Shown: positions 18,085 through 26,803, counted from the first letter of the stretch. The stretch: 64,000 nt of DNA from Rhizobium sp. Pop5 (GCF_024721175.1 NZ_CP099399.1:1054001-1118000); one strand, 5' to 3'. Program-made: numbers and translations. The notes: generated from the sequence alone by a model not told the origin.

Positions 18085-19968
18085 CTATCCTGCCATTGCT
18101 TCTTCGTATTCGGCCGACAGCATCAGCCAATCTTCCTCGGCGGCGGCGAGTTTTGCCGCGGCCTCGCCGCGCTGCTTTGCCTTCTCCGCCGCCTTGGCTG
18201 GCGTCTTTTCATAGAGAACCGGATCTGCAAGTTCCGTATCAAGCACCTGAATCTGTTTCTCCAGCTTTGCCGTCAAGGATTCGATTTCATTGATCTTTTT
18301 CCTGAGCGGCGTCAGCGAAGCGCGTTTTTCCGCATTGAGCTTGCGCTGGTCGGCCTTCGAGGTCGTGTCGTCGGCGGCTTGCGGCTTCTCGTCTTTCTTT
18401 CTGCCGGAGCTGACGATCAGGTCGCGATATTCGTTCATGTCGCCTTCGAAGGTGGTGACGGTGCCGCCGTTGACGAGCCAGAGGCGGTCGACCGTCGCCT
18501 CGATCAGATGGCGATCGTGCGAGATCAGAATGACGGCGCCGTCGTAATCGTTCAGCGCCTCGATCAGCGCCCTGCGGCTGTCGATGTCGAGATGGTTGGT
18601 CGGTTCGTCGAGGATGAGCAGGTTCGGCGCATGGAAGGCGGCGAGCCCCATCAGCAGGCGGGCCTTTTCGCCGCCGGAAAGATCCTTGGCGGCCGTTGCC
18701 ATCTTCTCGGTCGCCAGCCCCATCTGCGCGACGCGGGCACGCACCTTGGCCTCCGGCTCGGCGGGCATCAGCCGGCGCACATGCTCCACCGCCGACTGTT
18801 CGGGAATGAGGTCGTCGAGCTGGTGCTGGGCGAAAAAGCCGATCTTCAGGCCCGGAGCGAGCTTGACCTCACCGCTCTCCGGCGCAAGCCGGCCGGAAAT
18901 GAATTTGGCGAAGGTCGACTTGCCGTTGCCGTTCGAGCCGAGCAGGGCGATGCGGTCGTCATTGTCGATGCGCAGGCTGAGGTTCTTCAGGATCGGCTTG
19001 CCGGGCTGATAGCCGACGGCGCCGCCCTGGATTACGACGATCGGCGAGGCCGGCTGCTTCTCCGGCTCGGGGAAGGTGATCGGCTGCACGTGGTCCTCGA
19101 TGACAGCCGCGACCGTTCCCATGCGCTCCAGTGCCTTGACGCGGGACTGAGCCTGCCTTGCCTTGGAAGCCTTGGCCTTGAAGCGATCGATGAAGCTCTG
19201 CAGATGTTTGCGCGCCGCCTCGTTCTTCGCCTTGGCCTTCGTCTGCAGCTCGTCGGCTTCAGCCTTCTGCCGCTCGAACTGGTCGTAATTGCCGCGGTAG
19301 AAGGTGAGCTTCTTCTGGTCGAGATGGACGATGGAATTGACCGCGTTGTTCAACAGATCGCGGTCGTGGCTGATGATGATGACCGTATGCGGATAGCGGC
19401 GGATATAATCCTCCAGCCACATCGTGCCTTCGAGGTCGAGATAGTTGGTCGGCTCGTCGAGCAGAAGCAGGTCTGGTTCGGCAAACAACACGGCAGCAAG
19501 GGCGACGCGCATGCGCCAGCCGCCCGAGAAGGAGGAGGCGGGGCGGGCTTGCGCCGCCTGGTCAAAGCCGAGGCCGGCGAGAATGCTTGCCGCGCGTGCT
19601 TCGGCCGAATGTGCGTCGATATCGACGAGGCGCATCTGGATTTCGGCGATGCGGTGCGGATCGCTTGCGGTTTCTGCTTCGGAGAGCAGCGCAGCGCGCT
19701 CCTTGTCCGCAGCAAGCACGATCTCGATCAGGGAATCCTCGGTCCCCGGCGCTTCCTGTGCCACCTGGCCGATGCGCGCGCCCTTCGGGATCGACACCGA
19801 TCCGCTCTCCGCGCTGAGATCGCCTGTTATGACGCGAAACAGCGTCGACTTACCGGCGCCGTTGCGCCCGACGAGCCCCGCCTTCGTGCCCGAAGGCAGC
19901 GAGACGCTGGCATAGTCGAGAAGCAGGCGCCCGGCGATGCGGGCGGAGATGTCGGTAATCGTGATCAT
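18085..19968 (-). CDS. ABC-F family ATP-binding protein
   Basis: The 627-residue soluble protein has two ABC ATPase domains. Domain 1 shows GRNGAGKST, SFSGGWRMR and LLLLDEPTNYLD; domain 2 shows GSNGNGKST, LSGGEKARL and LLILDEPTNHLD. Between them is the ABC-F linker rich in Lys, Gln and Ala, and a charged coiled-coil C-terminus follows (TSKADQRKLNAEKRASL...). ABC-F proteins act on ribosomes or in translation stress rather than in transport, and no membrane partner is adjacent. ATG at 19968 begins the conserved MITITDIS; the longer frame upstream is not supported. Subfamily (Uup/YheS type) is not certain. Confidence 0.92.
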   Translation of the reverse strand: MITITDISARIAGRLLLDYASVSLPSGTKAGLVGRNGAGKSTLFRVITGDLSAESGSVSIPKGARIGQVAQEAPGTEDSLIEIVLAADKERAALLSEAETASDPHRIAEIQMRLVDIDAHSAEARAASILAGLGFDQAAQARPASSFSGGWRMRVALAAVLFAEPDLLLLDEPTNYLDLEGTMWLEDYIRRYPHTVIIISHDRDLLNNAVNSIVHLDQKKLTFYRGNYDQFERQKAEADELQTKAKAKNEAARKHLQSFIDRFKAKASKARQAQSRVKALERMGTVAAVIEDHVQPITFPEPEKQPASPIVVIQGGAVGYQPGKPILKNLSLRIDNDDRIALLGSNGNGKSTFAKFISGRLAPESGEVKLAPGLKIGFFAQHQLDDLIPEQSAVEHVRRLMPAEPEAKVRARVAQMGLATEKMATAAKDLSGGEKARLLMGLAAFHAPNLLILDEPTNHLDIDSRRALIEALNDYDGAVILISHDRHLIEATVDRLWLVNGGTVTTFEGDMNEYRDLIVSSGRKKDEKPQAADDTTSKADQRKLNAEKRASLTPLRKKINEIESLTAKLEKQIQVLDTELADPVLYEKTPAKAAEKAKQRGEAAAKLAAAEEDWLMLSAEYEEAMAG

Positions 19969-20046
19969 GGCCGGCGTTTTGGCCGAAAGCGCCGGCCAAG
20001 GCAAGAGCGCATGCTTGTCCCGCGGTAGGCCAAGCTCGTCTGGGGC

Positions 20047-21096
20047 TCAGCGGCCGAAAGCCTGCACCGGCTGGCGAGGATTGGACTGAGCGGCGAGAAG
20101 CGCCACGCGGGCGTTGGCCTGCAATTGTCCCGGTGTTGCCGCGTCGGCGCTGAGCGCCACGCCGGCCGAAATAGTCAACCTGCCGGGATCGGCACCGTCC
20201 GAAGTCGCAAAGACCAGATTGTCCTCGACGGACGCGCGCAGGCGCTCGGCGATCGCAATCGCATCCTGCATGCCGACGTTGGAAAACAACAGCGCGAATT
20301 CGTCGCCCTCGGTACGGGCAACGAAGTCGTTCTTCTTGATGCATTTGCGGAAGAGACCGGCGAGTTTCTTCAGGAGTTTGTTGCCGGCCTGTGTACCGTA
20401 TTTGCCGTTGAGTTCGGTGAAATTGTCGATATCGACCATGATCAGCGCGCTGCCGGCCGCACCTTCTTCGCGCTCGTAGAGATCGGCCACCGTCTGGTTC
20501 AGCGCGATGCGGTTCGGAAGTCCGGTGAGCTTGTCGGTGACACCAGCCGCTTGCATGGCCGAAAAACCGCGCTCCAGCGTTTCCAGCGTCTTGATGTCTT
20601 CCTGCAGTTTAGCGCTGATTTCCATCTCCGCCGAAAGGACGGTTGCGAGCGAAGCCGTGAGATAATCGACCTCACTGATGAAGGCGGCAAGGCTCTGGTC
20701 TTCATGTCCGGAGACGGATTTCAGGATCGTGCCGCAGGCGCGTGCAAAGGCGTTCTTGTGCTTGAGACCTTCAGCAAGTCTCTCCGCAACATCGCGCAAC
20801 ATCCGGCTCGCCTCGTTCCTTGATGTCTCACCCGCCAGTCCACAATGGCCGACGAGGCGGTATTTCAGCCCGAGTTCGTCGAGCATCGCCTGTTGCGGCT
20901 GAGGTCCAAGCGCGGCGATATCCTGGGCAAGGCCCGGATTGAGCCCGATGATTGCTTCGTGGAAGAGTTCGTAGTTGCGTGGCAGTGCGGCAACGTTCAA
21001 CCGCGCCATGTGCTGGGCGATCTTCTGGATATCCGTCATCGCAGCCCGGCGTGCGGCCTCGTTCGGTACCAGTGCGTTTGCGCTTGCATTCGGCAT
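20047..21096 (-). CDS. GGDEF-domain diguanylate cyclase
   Basis: The 349-residue soluble protein has a helical N-terminal region of about 180 residues and a C-terminal GGDEF domain (about 185-345) that would make c-di-GMP from GTP. The active-site loop reads EGDEF (residues 263-267), with Glu for the first Gly. The usual inhibitory RxxD five residues earlier reads KKND, so product inhibition may be weakened. No membrane segment or known sensor domain is recognised. ATG at 21096 has GAGGGAT upstream. Whether it is active cannot be settled from sequence. Confidence 0.88.
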   Translation of the reverse strand: MPNASANALVPNEAARRAAMTDIQKIAQHMARLNVAALPRNYELFHEAIIGLNPGLAQDIAALGPQPQQAMLDELGLKYRLVGHCGLAGETSRNEASRMLRDVAERLAEGLKHKNAFARACGTILKSVSGHEDQSLAAFISEVDYLTASLATVLSAEMEISAKLQEDIKTLETLERGFSAMQAAGVTDKLTGLPNRIALNQTVADLYEREEGAAGSALIMVDIDNFTELNGKYGTQAGNKLLKKLAGLFRKCIKKNDFVARTEGDEFALLFSNVGMQDAIAIAERLRASVEDNLVFATSDGADPGRLTISAGVALSADAATPGQLQANARVALLAAQSNPRQPVQAFGR

Positions 21097-21236
21097 GACG
21101 ATCCCTCGCGGCCCGATCTCATCTCTCATATTCCGCTATGACCGCAAGCCTTTAAAAGACGCTGAATTTTCAACGCAAAACGCTGGATCGGCGGGAGAAC
21201 CGGCAAAGGCGGTTAATGCCGTCTTGATGGCCAGAA

Positions 21237-21276
21237 CATGATGCCGAAGTGTGAGCGGTTTTCGGACGGCATCATG
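21237..21276. repeat. Intergenic palindrome between DinB and GGDEF genes
   Basis: CATGATGCC at 21237-21245 is inverted as GGCATCATG at 21268-21276, with further GAA/TTC pairing inside. The block resembles a palindromic repeat I recognise as frequent in rhizobial intergenic regions. On the plus strand a run of six T follows. The copy number is not visible in this window. Confidence 0.5.
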
Positions 21277-21302
21277 CTCCATTTTTTAGTTTAGAACTGG
21301 CC

Positions 21303-21812
21303 TCACATCCACTCGCGGCCCTCGCTGCGCAGGAAGTAGATGAGATCCAGCTGGAGGCTCGGCTTGCCGAGCGCCGTCAGCGTCATATGGCACTGGCCGC
21401 GATGGTGGGTCTGATGGTTGAAGAGATGCGCGAGCGCGCCTGACAGCGGCTGGGTGATCTCGATCGGCTGTGTCACCGCCACGTAGGTGAAGTTTCCGGC
21501 AAGGGTTGTCTCGTCGAGCAGGCCCGTCCAGGCGATGATACGCTCGTCCTCGGTTCTGCGCGCCGCGGCAAGCATATCCAACTCTTCATAGAGAACGGCA
21601 TCGAGCGTCGCCGGCGCTTCGCCGGTACCGGTGAAGCGCTTCATCCATATGCGGTCGGCGACGAGCAGATGATTGAGCGTGCGATGCAGCGAGCCGAAGA
21701 AGGCGCCATGGTCGCTGCGGAATTCCGCGTCGCTGAGTTCGGCAGCGGCCGCATAGACCCGGGCGTTGGCCCAGCGGTTATAGGCTGCGAACATCCTGTA
21801 ATGTCTGAGCAT
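21303..21812 (-). CDS. DinB family protein
   Basis: The 169-residue protein is a four-helix-bundle DinB/DfsB-type protein: MFAAYNRWANARVY near the N-terminus, LNHLLVADRIWMKRFTG in the middle and LFNHQTHHRGQCHMTL near the C-terminus. The His of LNHLL and the HxxHHRG cluster are the usual metal-binding positions. Family members include bacillithiol- or mycothiol-dependent S-transferases and damage-inducible proteins of unknown function. No LexA site was noticed. AAGGGGGA precedes the ATG. Function in this organism is unassigned. Confidence 0.88.
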   Translation of the reverse strand: MLRHYRMFAAYNRWANARVYAAAAELSDAEFRSDHGAFFGSLHRTLNHLLVADRIWMKRFTGTGEAPATLDAVLYEELDMLAAARRTEDERIIAWTGLLDETTLAGNFTYVAVTQPIEITQPLSGALAHLFNHQTHHRGQCHMTLTALGKPSLQLDLIYFLRSEGREWM

Positions 21813-21949
21813 CCGGTCCCCCTTGTCGTCGCTCCATTCTAGCCCGAGTTCCCCGCAAATCGCAGTGATGTGCCCATGAAATTTCCTGATTTGATCGCCT
21901 GCAGTTTCTGTCGTGGAATGGATGAAGCTTCGATCTCGAAAGGACTGTC

Positions 21950-22639
21950 ATGACCAGAGCCCTCTATTCCCTATGCGGCGCAGACGAGCGGCGCTTCTTT
22001 TCACCGCATTGCTGGAAGGCCGTGATGGCGCTGGCGCATAAGGGACTCGATTTCGAGGAGATTCCGACCACCTACGCCCGCATCCGAGCGATCGGCGGCG
22101 GCGTCTCCCCGACCGTGCCCGTCCTCGACGACAATGGCCGGCTGATCTCCGACAGTTTCGCGATCGCCCTCTATCTGGAGGAGGCCTATCCCGAGCGGCA
22201 GTCATTGTTCAACGGCGAGGGCGGCAAGGCGCTGTCGCGCATGGTGGAAGGTTATTCGCAGATGATCATCCACCCGGCGATCATGCGGATCGCCCTTCTC
22301 GACGTCCATGCGATCCTCGACGAGGGAGACAAGGCTTACTTCCGCGAAAGCCGTGAGATCCGCCTCGGCAAGCCGCTGGAGGTCTTTGCCGCCGACAGCG
22401 AGGCGGAGAAGGCTGCCTTCGGCGCCAAGCTGAAGCCGCTCCGGCATATGCTGAAGTTTCAGCCCTTCATCGGCGGGCAGACACCGCTCTTTGCCGACTA
22501 CATCGTCTTCGGCGCGCTGCAGTGGCTGCGGGTGTCCGCGGGCCTCGCCATGCTGGCTGCCGACGATCCCGTCATCGCCTGGTTCGAACGCTGCCTCGAT
22601 CTTCACCAAAGCCGCGGCCGGACTGTGACAGCGGCGTGA
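21950..22639 (+). CDS. Glutathione S-transferase family protein
   Basis: The 229-residue product has an N-terminal thioredoxin-fold domain (about residues 1-80; VSPTVPVLDDNGRLISDSFAI includes the cis-Pro and the D/E-S glutathione-binding turn) and an all-helical C-terminal domain. AAAGGA precedes the ATG. Such enzymes conjugate or reduce electrophiles with glutathione; the substrate cannot be told. It is followed by ndk after 81 bases on the same strand. Confidence 0.88.
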   Translation: MTRALYSLCGADERRFFSPHCWKAVMALAHKGLDFEEIPTTYARIRAIGGGVSPTVPVLDDNGRLISDSFAIALYLEEAYPERQSLFNGEGGKALSRMVEGYSQMIIHPAIMRIALLDVHAILDEGDKAYFRESREIRLGKPLEVFAADSEAEKAAFGAKLKPLRHMLKFQPFIGGQTPLFADYIVFGALQWLRVSAGLAMLAADDPVIAWFERCLDLHQSRGRTVTAA

Positions 22640-22720
22640 AATTGCCGCCGGCCTCTTGTTTTCGGGCGTTGGGGCGGGTAAAGACCGCCCACTTTTCCCG
22701 AGAAAACAGAGGATTTGACT

Positions 22721-23143
<423 letters not shown>

Positions 23144-23188
23144 AGCCACGCTCGGCATTCGCCGATAATGCCTTGAATTGACTCTCGA

Positions 23189-23215
23189 AAGCCGGGGCTA
23201 CGCTCCGGCTTTTTC
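23189..23215 (+). terminator. Rho-independent terminator after ndk
   Basis: AAAGCCGG at 23189-23196 pairs with CCGGCTTT at 23206-23213, and a T-run follows on the plus strand. It is placed 45 bases after the ndk stop and just before the convergent lipoprotein gene, whose stop is at 23230. Confidence 0.8.
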
Positions 23216-23229
23216 TATCGTTGTCATTT

Positions 23230-23733
23230 CTACACAGGGCATTTGTCGGTGTTCGAGAAATCGACGCTACCGTCGGGCTTGAAGACCTCAGGGTTCTTGT
23301 CATAAAGCGCACCAACGACGAGCGGCTTGCTCGGCAGCACGGTCTGGTCCAGGTCGGATCGGAACTGCGTCTTCAGTTCCTGCAGCACCTTGCCGTCCTT
23401 GTCGACCAGCCGGACGCCGACGGAGTAGGGACGGTCCTTGCGCACGCAGTGCAGGTTTTCGCTTTGCAGCGCGATCTTGTCGTCGATCGGATAGATTTTC
23501 TGGTTCAGCACCAGAGGATCGCCGCCTTGAGGGTTTTCGAATTCGGCGATGATGACCGACCCGTCGGGGATCGGGCCTGTTTTCTTCAGCGTCAGCAGAT
23601 AGGTGGCGCTCGCCACGCGATAGTTGAAGACGAAGAGATGGCCGGTGACCTCGACCAGGTTTTCGGCCTGACGCTGGCAGGCGGACAGCAGAAGGCCTGT
23701 TGCTGCCGCCGCTACGATCAGATGTTTCCTCAT
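23230..23733 (-). CDS. Conserved lipoprotein of unknown function
   Basis: The 167-residue product begins with a lipoprotein signal (LLLSAC, Cys19). The mature part is beta-rich with segments such as EVTGHLFVFNYRVASATY and GSVIIAEFENPQGG, and three further Cys-free stretches up to a terminal DKCPV. I do not recognise a named domain, though the fold resembles small secreted beta-sandwich lipoproteins. ATG at 23733 has AAGGAGGAG upstream. It overlaps the CGNR regulator by 4 bases (ATGA), so the two are almost certainly one operon. Outer-membrane or periplasmic anchoring is inferred. Confidence 0.8.
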   Translation of the reverse strand: MRKHLIVAAAATGLLLSACQRQAENLVEVTGHLFVFNYRVASATYLLTLKKTGPIPDGSVIIAEFENPQGGDPLVLNQKIYPIDDKIALQSENLHCVRKDRPYSVGVRLVDKDGKVLQELKTQFRSDLDQTVLPSKPLVVGALYDKNPEVFKPDGSVDFSNTDKCPV

Positions 23734-24275
23734 GGCGTCTCCTCCTTCTTGCGGCGATAGTGCCGGTTCGCCTTGGCGCGGTTGCCGCAGATCGCCATGT
23801 CGCACCAGGCGCGGCTCCTGTTCTTGCTGCGATCGATGAACAGCCAGCCGCAATTGCCGCAGATCTTCATGCGCTCCGGATCAGGCATAGCGATCAGCCG
23901 GAGCACCGAATGGGCCGTCGCCGCGGCCAGGCTGCCGGGGCTTGCATGACGCAACGTCGTCGCCAGTGCCTCTAGCAATCCGGCCAGCAATCGGTCGTCG
24001 CCGCCATCAAGTATACGCTTGCGGAAATAGAGGTCGATTGCTTCTCGCAGGGCGATAAAATCTACCTCATGTTCGGCGGCTACCGGCGCGACATTGCCGA
24101 AGAGGGCGCGTTCGGCGCAGAATTCGGCGGCGGCGCTGGGAAAGCTGCGCATCTGGTCCCGGACCGCGAAACGGTCGATCCGCCGCTTGGCGTCGTGGCG
24201 CAGAACGACGCTGTTGGCGACATCGAGCGCCAGCGCGCCACCCGCAAAGCGGTGAGGGGTCCAAGAAAAGCTCAT
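23730..24275 (-). CDS. CGNR zinc-finger / ABATE-domain putative transcription regulator
   Basis: The 181-residue protein has an N-terminal ABATE-type region (FAGGALALDVANSVV...) and a C-terminal CGNR zinc finger with Cys139, Cys142, Cys158 and Cys163, the last starting a literal CGNR, followed by a basic tail (AKANRHYRRKKE). CGNR proteins are thought to bind DNA and regulate transcription, often autogenously. ATG at 24275 is preferred to a start nine codons earlier, which would sit inside a 44-base palindrome. A lipoprotein gene overlaps its stop, and a permease gene is divergent across the palindrome. Ligand unknown. Confidence 0.87.
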   Translation of the reverse strand: MSFSWTPHRFAGGALALDVANSVVLRHDAKRRIDRFAVRDQMRSFPSAAAEFCAERALFGNVAPVAAEHEVDFIALREAIDLYFRKRILDGGDDRLLAGLLEALATTLRHASPGSLAAATAHSVLRLIAMPDPERMKICGNCGWLFIDRSKNRSRAWCDMAICGNRAKANRHYRRKKEETP

Positions 24276-24277
24276 GC

Positions 24278-24321
24278 TGAAAATATAACTGGCTAAACGC
24301 ATTTTACTAGTTATATTTTCA
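24278..24321. promoter_or_regulatory. 44-base palindrome between the CGNR regulator and the permease
   Basis: TGAAAATATAACT at 24278-24290 is repeated perfectly inverted at 24309-24321, and similarity continues inward so that 24278-24300 and the complement of 24299-24321 match at 18 of 23 positions. It fills the gap between two divergent start codons (24275 and 24341) and is much more AT-rich than its surroundings. An operator for the adjacent CGNR regulator acting on both promoters is the simplest reading. Confidence 0.6.
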
Positions 24322-24340
24322 ACGATCCGGAGTGTCTGGA

Positions 24341-25237
24341 ATGGCCTATCTCTTGCAGCAGCTGGCGAATGCTGTTCCGCTCGCCGCTCTCTATGCCGCG
24401 CTCGCCTTCGGCTATGCGGTGGCCTTCGGCGTGACGAAACGAGCCGACATCACCTATGGGGCGATCTTCGCTTTCTCCGGCCAGATCCTGCTGCTCTTTA
24501 CCGAACTCGCCTATGTCAGGTTCTGGCTGGTGTTGCCGGCGGCTCTCGCCGTCGGCGCCTGCGCCTCGATCGTTTATTCGCTGGGGGCGGGCATATGGAT
24601 CGGCCGCTCGATCATGATGCCGCTGGTCAAGAAGTCACCGAACACGGTCATCGTCGCCGCCCTCGGCATGATGATCGTGCTGATGGAGACGGCGCGCCTT
24701 GCCGCCGATACCCGGGCCATCTGGCTGCCGCCGTTCCTGAACGACGTAGTGGTCTTCTGGAGCGACGGCCCGTTCAAGGTGACACTCACCCATATCCAGC
24801 TGATCGATACGGCGCTGATGTGCGCCATCGTCGCGATCGGCGCGCTGATCCTGAGGCGCACGGCCTGGGGCCGCATCTGGCGCGCCGTCACCGATGATCC
24901 GCTCGCCGCCGAGCTCTGCGGCACCAGTTCCAATCGCGTCTTTCTCGTCGCTTATGCGGCAGCTAGCCTCGTCGCCACGATCTGCGGCATCCTCGCGACC
25001 TTCTATTACGGCTCGATGGATTTCGGCGCCGGCCTGATGTTCGGGCTGAAGGTGCTGCTGATCGCCGCTGTCGGCGGCTATTCCGATCCGCTGCGTTCGG
25101 CGGGTGGCGCCGCCGGCCTTGCCGTCGTCGAAACGCTGTGGGGCGCCTACGGACCCTTCATATGGCGGGATCTCGTTATCTTCTCGCTGCTCGTGCTACT
25201 GCTGGTCATGAGCCGCCGTGAGCGTGTGGTTCTTTAG
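24341..25237 (+). CDS. LivH-type branched-chain amino acid ABC transporter permease (orphan)
   Basis: The 298-residue protein has eight or so membrane segments and the LivH pattern: LAFGYAVAFGVTKRADITYGA near the N-terminus and a permease-ATPase coupling loop RAVTDDPLAAELCGTSSNRV near residues 190-210. Such permeases import branched-chain amino acids, amides or related solutes with a second permease, ATPases and a binding protein. None of these partners is nearby, so it either works with distant subunits or has a different role. ATG at 24341 is supported by GGAG; a GTG three codons earlier is possible. It is divergent from the CGNR regulator across a palindrome. Confidence 0.85.
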   Translation: MAYLLQQLANAVPLAALYAALAFGYAVAFGVTKRADITYGAIFAFSGQILLLFTELAYVRFWLVLPAALAVGACASIVYSLGAGIWIGRSIMMPLVKKSPNTVIVAALGMMIVLMETARLAADTRAIWLPPFLNDVVVFWSDGPFKVTLTHIQLIDTALMCAIVAIGALILRRTAWGRIWRAVTDDPLAAELCGTSSNRVFLVAYAAASLVATICGILATFYYGSMDFGAGLMFGLKVLLIAAVGGYSDPLRSAGGAAGLAVVETLWGAYGPFIWRDLVIFSLLVLLLVMSRRERVVL

Positions 25238-25238
25238 C

Positions 25239-25700
25239 TTACTTCCATTTGTCGCGCGCCGCGTCGTCGGCGTCTCTCGCCGCGACCCAGTCGCCGGCGG
25301 CGCCGTCCTTGCCGTGCTCCTTCTTCCAGAAGGGAGCCGCAGTCTTCAGGAAATCCATGACGAAATTGGCGCCATCGAACGCCGCCTGCCGGTGCGGCGC
25401 GGCCGCGATGACGAGCACGATGTTGTCGCCGGCTGCGATCTTCCCGTAGCGATGGATGGCGGTCAGACCGAGAAGGCCAAAGCGCTCGATGGCGAGTTCG
25501 CCGATACGGGTCATCTCGGCTTCGGCCATGCCGGGATAATGCTCGAGTTCGAGGGCTGCAAGCGTGCCACCCTCATCGCGGCAGAGGCCGGTGAAGGTGA
25601 CGATGGCGCCGATGCCGGGCTTGCCCTTGGAGAGCAGGTCGACCTCGGCCTGCAGGTCGAAGTCTTCGCGCTGGACGCGAATGGTGGGGGTGATGGTCAT
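25239..25700 (-). CDS. moaE: Molybdopterin synthase catalytic subunit MoaE
   Basis: MoaE with MoaD converts cyclic pyranopterin monophosphate to molybdopterin. The 153-residue product shows VTFTGLCRDEGG, LELEHYPGMAE, HRYGKIAAGDNIV, AAPHRQAAF and the PFWKKE segment with the catalytic lysine region. Length is typical. Its stop lies two bases from the stop of the convergent permease. It belongs to the minus-strand series uvrC, pgsA, moaD, moaE, but 261 bases holding an inverted repeat pair separate it from moaD. Confidence 0.96.
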   Translation of the reverse strand: MTITPTIRVQREDFDLQAEVDLLSKGKPGIGAIVTFTGLCRDEGGTLAALELEHYPGMAEAEMTRIGELAIERFGLLGLTAIHRYGKIAAGDNIVLVIAAAPHRQAAFDGANFVMDFLKTAAPFWKKEHGKDGAAGDWVAARDADDAARDKWK

Positions 25701-25756
25701 GATAACATCGCCAATTGTTTTGATGCCGTGGCGGAGGCTATAGCGAGGGCGTGCCC

Positions 25757-25937
25757 TGCTACCTCCCCTCTGCCCTGCCGGACATATCCCCCACAAGGAG
25801 GGAGATTACGGGCGGCTTGACCACCGCGCCCATCTACAGCTTTGCCGGGCTGCGTGGTTGATTGGTTGGGGAGGTTCGTGCTTCCAGCCAATCTCCCCCC
25901 TTGTGGGGGAGATGTCCGGCAGGACAGAGGGGGGTAG
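25757..25937. repeat. Pair of inverted ~48-base intergenic repeats between moaD and moaE
   Basis: The left copy (about 25757-25808, including CCTGCCGGACAT and CCCCCACAAGG) is an inverted, roughly 90% identical version of the right copy (about 25890-25937, including CCTTGTGGGGGAG and ATGTCCGGCAGG). Each copy also contains its own small hairpin. About 80 bases lie between them. I recognise this as a repeat type common between genes in rhizobia. Its presence suggests a mobile or MITE-like origin, or a processing/termination structure in the moaD-moaE transcript. Confidence 0.7.
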
Positions 25938-25961
25938 CGACACAGCACCACCATCACTGTC

Positions 25962-26216
25962 TCATCCCCCCGTCATCGGCGGAAATATCCCGATCTCCCG
26001 TGCAGCGCCAATCGGCTCGTCATGCTCGACATGCTCCATGTCGAGCGCTACGCGGATCACCTCGGGATATTGAAGCGCCGTCTCATATTCTTCGCCCAGC
26101 GTCTTCAAATGATTCAGGAGATCGGCGACGGTGATGACGGAGGAGGGGAGGTCGATCTCCTCCTCGCCCTTGCCGATGCGCTCTCGCACCCATGCGAAAT
26201 AGACAAGCCGCGTCAT
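25962..26216 (-). CDS. moaD: Molybdopterin synthase sulfur carrier subunit MoaD
   Basis: The 84-residue ubiquitin-fold protein ends in Gly-Gly (FPPMTGG), the residues thiocarboxylated to deliver sulfur to MoaE. VKLVYFAWVRERIGK-type residues (RLVYFAWVRERIG) open the chain and IFPPM is conserved. Its ATG overlaps the pgsA stop by 4 bases (ATGA). moaD next to pgsA and uvrC is an arrangement I recognise from Rhizobiales. Confidence 0.95.
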   Translation of the reverse strand: MTRLVYFAWVRERIGKGEEEIDLPSSVITVADLLNHLKTLGEEYETALQYPEVIRVALDMEHVEHDEPIGAAREIGIFPPMTGG

Positions 26217-26803
26217 TCTTCGTCATCCACGATATGTTTCAGCCCGGCGCGGAAATAATCGTAGCCGGTATAGATGGTCAGCAGTGCCGCGATCCACAGG
26301 AGCGCGATGCCGGTCTGCGTCGTATAGGGGAAAATCTCGTCACCAGCGGGGCCGGCAAGCAGGAAGGCGATGGCGACGAGTTGTAGCGTCGTCTTCCACT
26401 TAGCGATCCGCGTCACCGGCACGCTGACCTTCAGCGCCGCCAGATATTCGCGCAGGCCCGAAACCAGGATTTCGCGGCAGAGAATGATGATCGCCGCCCA
26501 GATCGACCAGCCGGCGATGGTCTGATCGGCCGCAACAAGCAGCAGGATCGAGGCGACCAGCAGCTTGTCGGCAATCGGATCGAGCATGCGGCCGATATTC
26601 GAGGTCTGGTTCCAGATGCGCGCGAGATAGCCGTCGAGGAAATCGGTGATCGAGGCGATGATGAAGATCCACAGCGCCACCCAGCGCGCCGTATTGCTGA
26701 TCGACAGCCTGCCCTCGACGAAGAAGCAGAGAACGATCAGCGGCACGGCGAGGATGCGGCCGTAGGTCAGAAGGTTGGGAATGCTGTACGCACGCGATGC
26801 CAT
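26213..26803 (-). CDS. pgsA: CDP-diacylglycerol--glycerol-3-phosphate 3-phosphatidyltransferase
   Basis: PgsA makes phosphatidylglycerol phosphate at the inner membrane, the committed step to PG and cardiolipin. The 196-residue protein has about five membrane segments and the CDP-alcohol phosphotransferase motif, visible as TDFLDGYLARIWNQTSNIGR then MLDPIADK (D-G-x2-A-R-x8-G-x3-D-x3-D). The N-terminus SIPNLLTYGRI is typical. It overlaps moaD by 4 bases and follows uvrC after 110 bases. Confidence 0.96.
   Translation of the reverse strand: MASRAYSIPNLLTYGRILAVPLIVLCFFVEGRLSISNTARWVALWIFIIASITDFLDGYLARIWNQTSNIGRMLDPIADKLLVASILLLVAADQTIAGWSIWAAIIILCREILVSGLREYLAALKVSVPVTRIAKWKTTLQLVAIAFLLAGPAGDEIFPYTTQTGIALLWIAALLTIYTGYDYFRAGLKHIVDDEE

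Noticed and set aside
18079..20028. 649-codon open frame on the plus strand
   Set aside because: It lies opposite the ABC-F gene, which has all ATPase motifs. The mirror translation is Arg/Asp/Val-rich noise.
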